DNA of 64,000 bases from Perilla frutescens. Lineage: Eukaryota; Streptophyta; Magnoliopsida; Lamiales; Lamiaceae. Below are positions 57,815-64,000 of the stretch, piece by piece; within the stretch, counting starts at the first letter, position 1; each line of letters begins with the position of its first letter. The position numbers and the translations under genes were made by a program. The stretch is taken from assembly GCA_026008535.1 (NCBI GenBank), contig BRKX01000003.1, positions 21,380,001 through 21,444,000 on the forward strand. Reading direction: 5' to 3'. The notes below the pieces were generated by a model. That model was not told where the DNA came from, did not search any database, and saw only the letters and a program-made list of their open reading frames with translations.

Positions 57815-59475
57815 TCAGAAGCTTCTACTAGCAGCAACTTGTTTCAACATTTTGGCAAGATCATACGATTTGAAGTCTTTTCCGTAACATAAGCTAAGAT
57901 CAAGGGCTGTATTCCCATCCTGCAGGAAAATTTAGATCAATCATCGAGTCAGGAAAGACCAATTAATAGAATTTACATGATGTCAAACATTTTTTCCAAT
58001 ATATAAGATCACCATCACAATTATTTCTTTCTTAGAAAGAGGGAATTAGCCATAACAATGCCTTAATAAAATTATGGGAATTTCTCAAGTGAAAGTACGT
58101 AACTGAAAACTAGTGAAGAACTCCAAGATTACCTTATTCTTCCTGTTTATGTCAGCACCATTAACTAACAAGATCTTCGCTATATATCTGTTTCTTGTTT
58201 GCATGGCCACGTGCAACGGTGTCCATCCTTCCTATAACACAAAAATAATTGAAATTGCTTATGGACAAGAACTAGGCACCTATTGTATAAATACATCTAT
58301 CATGTATGATATATCCACAAGGTAAAGTAAGGAGCTCACGTTATCAGCAACGTTCACATCAACCTTGCTTTTCATCAACAATTTGACGGTTTGCACGGCC
58401 CCTACTTGAACAGCATAATGAAGGGGGGTAGCACCGTCCTGTGTGAGGGCAGAGAAACGTCCATAATCCAAGAAATCAACCATGAATGGCTCCGATCATA
58501 GATATACTAGACACATAGTTTTATACCTGATCCCGTGCTTCAGGATTTGCTCCTTTTCTTAATAGATGACTAATGACGGCCTCTCTTTTGCCAATAACTG
58601 CTAGATGCAGTGGAGTTAACCCATCCTGTTCAGCCAAGTTCATTCGTACTAATGCTCTATGACTATGGTACAAACGATGCATGAACTAAGAACATCAACA
58701 CTGGATATACTCGTACCTTATCAACATGCTCAATGTTATATCCCTTCTCCAGCAGCCCGTCCATAAATTTTATCTGTCCAGCTAGTGTAAAGGTATGCAG
58801 AGGCTTCCATTTTTCCTGTATCAGATACATTAAAGATAACATAATCATTGACAGTATTACAGTAACATGATTGCAGATAAATTATAGCTATGTAGCAGTC
58901 TACAGTTGATAATATATCTAGGTTAGGAGCTTCATTCTGCTCCAAAATTGCTCTTTCTTCTGGTCCCAACATCTGTTCAACCTCTGCAAGTAACAAAAAA
59001 GTATATTAGCCACTCTGGTTTTTCGCTCATACGAAACGACATTAGTTGAAAATCAGCACAAGTAATTCCATACTCCACATGACAGACCTTTAACAAGTTC
59101 TTCCTCGTACTTCCTAATAGACAATGCATCGGCATTACTAACAACAACCTTATCATTCCCATTAGCCTCCCAATCACTTTCATAATCCAAGTCATTTTCC
59201 TCCTCTTCTTCTTCCTCACAATCATCCTCATCCTCACTGTCATCACTTCCATCATCAGGGTCCTCCCACGTCCCTTCATAATTTGCCACAGAGGAAGCCC
59301 TTCTTCTTGAACACCCGACTGAGAAACGAACAGGCAAATGGCTCCATCTGTTCAAGCACGTGATCACTCTACGATTCTTGAGGCGGCAACCAAAAACTGG
59401 CCATGCTGCCCTGGCTGCAATACCCCATTGTTGCTGTGGACAAAGCAGTATTGTATTGCTCAACGAAACTATCAT
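57815..59475 (-). CDS. EMB506: EMB506-like chloroplast ankyrin repeat protein, 322 aa
   Basis: Seven exons on the minus strand: 59475-59088, 58983-58904, 58815-58717, 58625-58527, 58438-58340, 58231-58133 and 57919-57815; the CDS is 969 bases. Residues 1-about 60 are Ser/Arg-rich with few acids, as in a chloroplast transit peptide. Residues about 68-105 are very acidic. Residues 157-322 are five ankyrin units, with [34 protein letters not shown] and ALDLSLCYG at repeat starts. Exons 3-6 are each 99 bases in phase 0, so each encodes exactly one 33-residue repeat. Length and order match Arabidopsis EMB506, which works with AKRP in plastids and is needed for embryo development. Function here is inferred from that similarity. 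The ATG is the first in frame. Confidence 0.9.
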
Positions 59476-60010
59476 CGTGTAACTTCTGCTGAATCTTCAC
59501 CTGCCAAAATACAACTCGTTTGAATGGAGGAACAGAATAAGGAGGAAGGGGTTTCGGTGGGGCATGTTGTCGAACAGTTGGTGTGCAAGAATCGGACTGA
59601 GATACGTCTGATCAATGAATTAGTACCTTAATCAACCACCAACGATTTCAACTGCCGCAGAAATGAATGGAGAATCAAAATGAAGCGATTCGCAGAAATG
59701 GAGTGGATTTAAGATAGAAGATCTCAATCACAGTCAATGGGAGTGCGAATATGTGTTGAAGCCCACCTCCTTTTCTATCCAAAGTCTAAACCAGCGGGTC
59801 CCATGTACACAAATAAATAGGAAAATTCGGTATGACAAGTTCGACTTACTATATTTTCATGAAATTTGAACTACTTAAAATTAATCCGAAACACCTTATT
59901 CATGACCACTGTTAGACCATTCCCAGCAGACCGCAAAAGACAAACGCATTTAAAAAAATAAATTAAAAAGTCATGCATATTGCCGACCTGATCATTCATT
60001 TGGGTGCCAC

Positions 60011-60016
<6 letters not shown>
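59476..60016. other. Upstream region of the ankyrin gene
   Basis: Presumed promoter and 5' leader of the ankyrin gene to about 59780. A possible AG acceptor at about 59503 (ttggcag on the minus strand) could mark a 5' leader intron. Beyond this is AT-rich DNA with no gene seen. Confidence 0.5.
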
Positions 60017-60082
<66 letters not shown>

Positions 60083-60083
60083 A
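60017..60083. repeat. (AT)n/(GT)n microsatellite at the pararetrovirus border
   Basis: About 50 bases of alternating AT followed by a short (GT)n. Endogenous plant pararetroviruses are often found in or beside AT dinucleotide tracts. Confidence 0.9.
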
Positions 60084-60298
60084 TTATTATATAAAAATAG
60101 ACAAAACTATTGTGAAAAAGGAAAAAAGAGACAAGTTTTAGTGTATAGGAGAAAAATAGACAATTTGTATAAAATTGACTTTTCAACCTTGATCCATTTT
60201 GCTAAGAAGGCACTTGTTAAAGTGTCCTAATTGGTGTTTGGATGGTATTTCTTTGTTATTTCTTTGTTTTAATTCTATTTTGCCACTTTACATGAAAA

Positions 60299-60315
60299 TG
60301 GTATTAGAGCCTAGG
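60299..60315 (+). promoter_or_regulatory. Met-tRNA-type primer site of the pararetrovirus
   Basis: TGGTATTAGAGCCTAGG differs by one base from the TGGTATCAGAGC core. In caulimovirids this site marks the conventional start of the genome, before the first large ORF, which fits its position 130 bases upstream of the capsid region. Confidence 0.75.
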
Positions 60316-60441
60316 TAATTTTATTTAGGAATAATAATTTATTTATTATTAAAAGTAATATCCTAACGGAGGAGACACCCAGAAAATACGGATCCAAATA
60401 ATTGTTCGAGATGTTTTTATTTTAGAAGATACCTTCAAATT

Positions 60442-60998
60442 TTGAAGGAACTGGAGGAAAGTCACCAGGAGAGGCTAACCTACTGGAAAGCCCAATACGA
60501 AGAGAAATTCCTATCGGAGTCAAGTCTGGAGGAAATAGAGCAGTGTATTTCCCAAAGACAAGCTCAAATGAACTTGTTAATGGTGAACAATCTGCTACAA
60601 TGCGACTTAATGAACCATCAACAAAGGGCACACCAAAACCACGGTTGATGGAACAAAGAAACTACGAGATAACTCCCAGATTTAAAGAGATCGTGGCAGA
60701 CACATCTAAAATCTCGGAGGATTTACGAGAGATCCAGAAGACGGTACAAAATTACGAAAATCACACGTATGGAGTACCACAAGAAGTAAGGCGAATTTCT
60801 ATAAAACAAGATGAAATTCTAACCATCTTGTTAGAACTTCAAAAGAAGATCCAGACACTAGAATTAAATCAGACATTTTCTAGTAGAAGGAAACCCATCA
60901 ACTTTGGCAAAGTAAATTTCACACCAAAGGCCAAAGAAGAACCCAAGAAATCGAAGGACGAAAGGATTTGCCAATTGTTAAGACAAATCAAAGAATGA
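60442..60998 (+). pseudogene. Pararetrovirus N-terminal coiled-coil region, frameshifted
   Basis: Coding capacity moves between frames. One frame is open over 60442-60648; a second, over 60543-60998, carries a Leu/Ile/Glu/Lys heptad pattern (about 60690-60880) typical of coiled-coil segments found before caulimovirid capsids. A shift is needed near 60540 and again near 60965 to reach the capsid frame. It has weak similarity value on its own; the assignment rests on position. Confidence 0.62.
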
Positions 60999-62486
60999 CG
61001 TCCTCCGAAAGGATAGGATTGGAAGATCTACAAGAATTGGCAGAGTCATTTGCCAATATGAAGATGGTAGATCTGAAGATGAATACAAGAGATGGGGCTT
61101 TAATTCCCCGAGGATACCATCAGGTACCCCCGGAACAACAAGTACCGCAGGTGCCACCAGCCCAACAGCAACAGGAAGGAGGCCCAGCACAAGACGTTCT
61201 CATGAGAGCCCGCGAGGACTTTTATGTTGGAGATCAACACAGGAGAGAGGGGCCCAATATGAACAATCTTACAGGAACTAGGGTGAGGAAACAGATCCCT
61301 AAGTTCCGAGATACGCCTCTCGGGAAAACAAGTCTTGATCCCATACATCCGTATGGACTTATGCTCAATATCAATGATATTGACTTCAAGGACATCGATA
61401 TGATTATTGATGATTGGTCATCATCGATGAGAATAGCAGCAGGAACGTTGGATCTAGAAAAGGAGGGATTCATCAAGCTGCTAGAGATGAGTTTGTTGGG
61501 TGTAGCCAAAACGTTATGGTCAAGAGTTGCACCAGCAGTCAAAGAAGAAACCTTGGAGCCAGCCTCATACACGGAGATCGTGGATAGAATGGCTTTCTAG
61601 TTTAAGCTCACCTTTTTGGGGGCAGACAATTTCGTAAGTGCAGATTCCGAAAAGAGGAAGAATTATTCTCAGGCTATTTTAAACCTGAGGCTGAACAACA
61701 TGGAGAAGGAGTCAATTGACCAATTCTTTAAGTTATACCACATCTACCAATGGAATTCAGATGTGGATGAAAGGGTCTGTGTAGAGATTTTCTTCACGAA
61801 GTTCTCGAGTCCCTGGAAGGAAATTTTCATTAAAGAATACATTCCAGGAGATCCTGACAATGTTGGGAGGAGAATGTCTTTTGTCAAACAAAAGCTAGTT
61901 GAATGGTACGGACAAGCCATTCTACAAAAGAATTACAAGAGATTAAAGAGGATGAATAAATATTCCCCTCTTGACTGCACAGCCAATGATCTGCCGACCA
62001 TCATTGGAGGAGAATCTCAAAGGCCACAGAAGAACAAGAAACACCGAGTTCATCCTTATGCCAAAGAAGAATTCTCAAGGAAAAGGAGCTGGAAACCGAG
62101 GAGCAGATGGACCAGGCACCAGATCTTACAAATCTGGACAAAGAAGGGGTCCTTCCAGAGACAGGACATCACAAAGTTCATCAAGTCGAACTCCCGCGAG
62201 GAAAACTTTCAGAAGAGCCCATACGAGGGCAAATGAAAGTTTTAAAGATTGCAACTGCTGGACTTGTGGTACAAGAGGACATATTTCGATAGATTGTCCA
62301 GAAAAGAGAGGAGTCAAAAGCTTCGAAGGTGCACCAGACATCGAGGAAGTGGTTTACTACCAAGACTTGGTACAAGTCTACCAATTCGAGGATATACCCT
62401 TAGATGAGAGTATATACGAAGAAGAAGAAGTATTTAGCAATGAAAGTATTGATGGGAGATCAGACTCTGAATCAGACTGGAGCTGA
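60999..62486 (+). pseudogene. Pararetrovirus capsid protein region with zinc knuckle
   Basis: The frame open over 60968-61600 holds a Pro/Gln-rich part followed by the start of the capsid core. It meets a TAG at 61598-61600 and continues in the same frame to about 62100 (capsid core with many aromatic and charged residues). A one-base shift between about 62040 and 62240 leads into the frame of the Lys/Arg/Ser-rich tail and the CX2CX4HX4C zinc knuckle (Cys codons 62256, 62265 and 62295; His codon 62280). An acidic C-terminus ends at 62486. Capsid proteins of this family package viral DNA. This copy cannot make one product. Confidence 0.82.
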
Positions 62487-63690
62487 GGTTTTTCATCAAG
62501 AGCAAGTGGATGAAACTGGATATTCCAGTCAAACCACTATCTCACAAAGCATGATTGACAAAATCATGAACAAGAGCCTTAATATCCAAAAATATCAAGG
62601 CTTTTCAGCCGGACAGATTGATCAATTGCTCCGCACTTTTAGTCTGAAAAGCAGGAAGCACAATGTAATCTATAAGATTACCAGAAGAGAGATGTCGCTT
62701 CCTATAGAGCTTACAGGGAATCAAGTTGAGTTACAACTGATTCCATACAGTGACGTTCAAGAAGAGTTGGGAAGGATGAGGCCAGAGATAAGGGATACCA
62801 TATCCTGGATCCACATCGGGGCTGTCCAGATAGTGCTCAAATCCGCACTACCCGCAGGTGTTGATACGCCCATTGATATTGCAATATGCGATAAGCGTAT
62901 CAAAAATCACAGAGATTCCTTGTTAGGAACTATATCAGGAAATCTCTGTGCCAAGCAGATTATAGGGGTAATCTATCCAAAAATATCCTATAATCTGAAA
63001 GATAGAGATTTCAGTCGAGCCCTGACGCTGTACCAAGACTTTAAAAGAAAGGATATTAGCTACGAGGGAAATCGACCGTTTTCTTTAACATATCAGGTGT
63101 CTTATGCGCTTTTCAATTCACACCACACAGATTTATTTCTGGGAAAGCAGTTCATAGAGATACCGGATGTATTCTCAAAGGTGGCACAGGCAATCTACCC
63201 AGACAGATCAGAAATGCCGCTACCAAGAGAGATAAATATTCGAGTAGAAGACAAACCATTGTTGAAATACAATGAGAGTCTCAAGTTGGAAGGCAAAAGA
63301 CTGTCATTCCAAGGAGATAGGATTGTGACAGAGCCATGGACTCAGTCCTCAAGAGGAAGCTTCCAAGGAGATCTCAGGCGACCAAGGCAAGTTAAAATAA
63401 AAATTAAATGCCCAGAAGGTTGGAGAGAGATCGACACAAGGTTTGACAGTACAAGATGGGAAAATAATTTTTCTTGCGACGTCCTGTACTGTTTACAGCA
63501 ACCAGAAGTCGGCCACTATAAAGGAACTCTCGATATAGAGGCTATGACAATGGAAGTACGAGGAAGAGCCGGAAGAGAATCAGGAGTCCTAATCTTAGGA
63601 CTTGACTTCTTAGAAAGGTTCAAGCCATGGGAGCTGAAGGAAGATGGGATGATGATCACCTTTAATGGAAAACAACTGGTGATTGTATGA
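62404..63690 (+). CDS. Pararetrovirus movement protein ORF (30K superfamily), open, 428 codons
   Basis: Uninterrupted from ATG 62404 to TGA 63690. It overlaps the capsid ORF by 83 bases in another frame. The caulimovirid movement core is recognisable from about residue 139 (GAVQIVLKS, then GVDTPIDIA and a DKRI motif) to about residue 270. Family members line plasmodesmata with tubules for cell-to-cell spread. Here the ORF is part of an integrated, otherwise damaged copy; whether it is expressed is unknown. The residues before about 50 are less typical and the true start could be one of the later Met codons. Confidence 0.82.
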   Translation: MRVYTKKKKYLAMKVLMGDQTLNQTGAEVFHQEQVDETGYSSQTTISQSMIDKIMNKSLNIQKYQGFSAGQIDQLLRTFSLKSRKHNVIYKITRREMSLPIELTGNQVELQLIPYSDVQEELGRMRPEIRDTISWIHIGAVQIVLKSALPAGVDTPIDIAICDKRIKNHRDSLLGTISGNLCAKQIIGVIYPKISYNLKDRDFSRALTLYQDFKRKDISYEGNRPFSLTYQVSYALFNSHHTDLFLGKQFIEIPDVFSKVAQAIYPDRSEMPLPREINIRVEDKPLLKYNESLKLEGKRLSFQGDRIVTEPWTQSSRGSFQGDLRRPRQVKIKIKCPEGWREIDTRFDSTRWENNFSCDVLYCLQQPEVGHYKGTLDIEAMTMEVRGRAGRESGVLILGLDFLERFKPWELKEDGMMITFNGKQLVIV

Positions 63691-64000
63691 CCAGCCCATT
63701 CTCCATATACATCTCAGTAGGGATGTTATACGAGAAATATAAGGCTGAATACTTTGCAGCCTATATCGACTCAGGAGCAGGAATTTGTACTGCAAAGAGA
63801 GGAATCTTCCCAGAAGAATTGGAAGAAGATTTAAATCCAATTGCAGGAAGAGATTTCTCAAAAAGAGTCTTGCTCCTATCTAAGAAAGTGAAGCAGTCGG
63901 AAATCTTGATTGGAGGAGCAGGAGATACACCATGGTATAAGGTGAAAACTCCACCAATCTATTTTCATGATACAGGGGCAGACATTTTGTTAGGAAACAA
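63687..64000 (+). CDS. Pararetrovirus protease/reverse transcriptase ORF, 5' part only
   Basis: ATG at 63687 overlaps the movement stop as ATGA, the usual coupling of caulimovirid ORFs. The frame is open to the window end (104 codons). It contains the retropepsin active-site triad DSG within DSGAG (Asp codon 63768-63770) and a later hydrophobic DTGAD-like segment near 63970. Family members use this protease to process capsid and polymerase. Reverse transcriptase and RNase H should follow outside the window. Confidence 0.82.
   Translation, partial: MTSPFSIYISVGMLYEKYKAEYFAAYIDSGAGICTAKRGIFPEELEEDLNPIAGRDFSKRVLLLSKKVKQSEILIGGAGDTPWYKVKTPPIYFHDTGADILLGN

Larger units (their letters stand above)
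60084..64000 (+). mobile_element. Endogenous caulimovirid (pararetrovirus) sequence, right end outside window
   Basis: Plus-strand viral genome order is visible: a Met-tRNA-type primer site (60299-60315), a leader, a coiled-coil plus capsid region with a zinc knuckle (60442-62486), a movement protein ORF (62404-63690) and the start of a protease/RT ORF (63687 onward). There are no LTRs and no introns. Capsid upstream of movement protein, then protease, matches cavemoviruses and solendoviruses rather than caulimoviruses or badnaviruses, where movement comes first. Stops and frameshifts in the capsid region show that this copy is a decayed integrated relic. The exact left junction is not defined; it lies between the (AT)n tract and 60299. 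Confidence 0.87.

Overview
This is a stretch of nuclear DNA from a flowering plant, most likely a eudicot. The evidence is four intron-containing plant genes (two GASA/snakin peptides, an RNase H1 with a hybrid-binding domain, and an EMB506-type chloroplast ankyrin protein), Sirevirus and Athila-type LTR retrotransposons, plant MITEs, and an endogenous plant pararetrovirus. I cannot name the species from the sequence alone.

Bases 1-45400 are a retrotransposon nest that can be resolved from LTR ends and target-site duplications (TSDs). A gypsy gag remnant (44170-45377, +) was hit by copia A (minus strand, now in pieces between 7188 and 44168). Copia A was then hit three times: by a Sirevirus-like copia with an env-like ORF (1-7187, +; left end outside the window), by a non-autonomous Tekay-like LTR element (8136-16575, minus; TSD cttga) carrying only a 194-residue ORF of unknown function, and by an Athila-like gypsy element (21124-43524, +; TSD gtacc). 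The Athila element was itself split by copia B (31196-40579, minus; TSD ttaag), a sister copy of copia A. All coding regions in the nest are broken. In copia B the damage is nearly all in-frame stops explainable by C-to-T change.

Bases 45400-60000 are the host gene island, with every gene on the minus strand. A tandem GASA pair (47793-48588 and 49597-50545) shares its signal-peptide exon layout but differs in the middle: poly-proline in one, His/Ala/Pro-rich in the other. Next come RNase H1 (nine exons, 53296-56737) and the EMB506-like gene (seven exons, 57815-59475; exons 3-6 each encode exactly one 33-residue ankyrin repeat). Between them lie AT-rich spacers with a Mutator-like MITE (45616-45976), a second long-TIR element (51466-52610) with a Stowaway-like MITE inside it, a probable SINE, microsatellites and a long poly(A).

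Bases 60000-64000 are an endogenous caulimovirid next to an (AT)n tract. It has a Met-tRNA-type primer site, a broken coiled-coil plus capsid region with a zinc knuckle, an intact movement-protein ORF, and the start of the protease/RT ORF, joined to the movement ORF by an ATGA overlap. The order capsid, movement, protease points to the cavemovirus/solendovirus group. The reverse transcriptase lies beyond the window. The genes here do not form one pathway; the unifying story is nested transposon and viral insertion beside a small conserved gene cluster.
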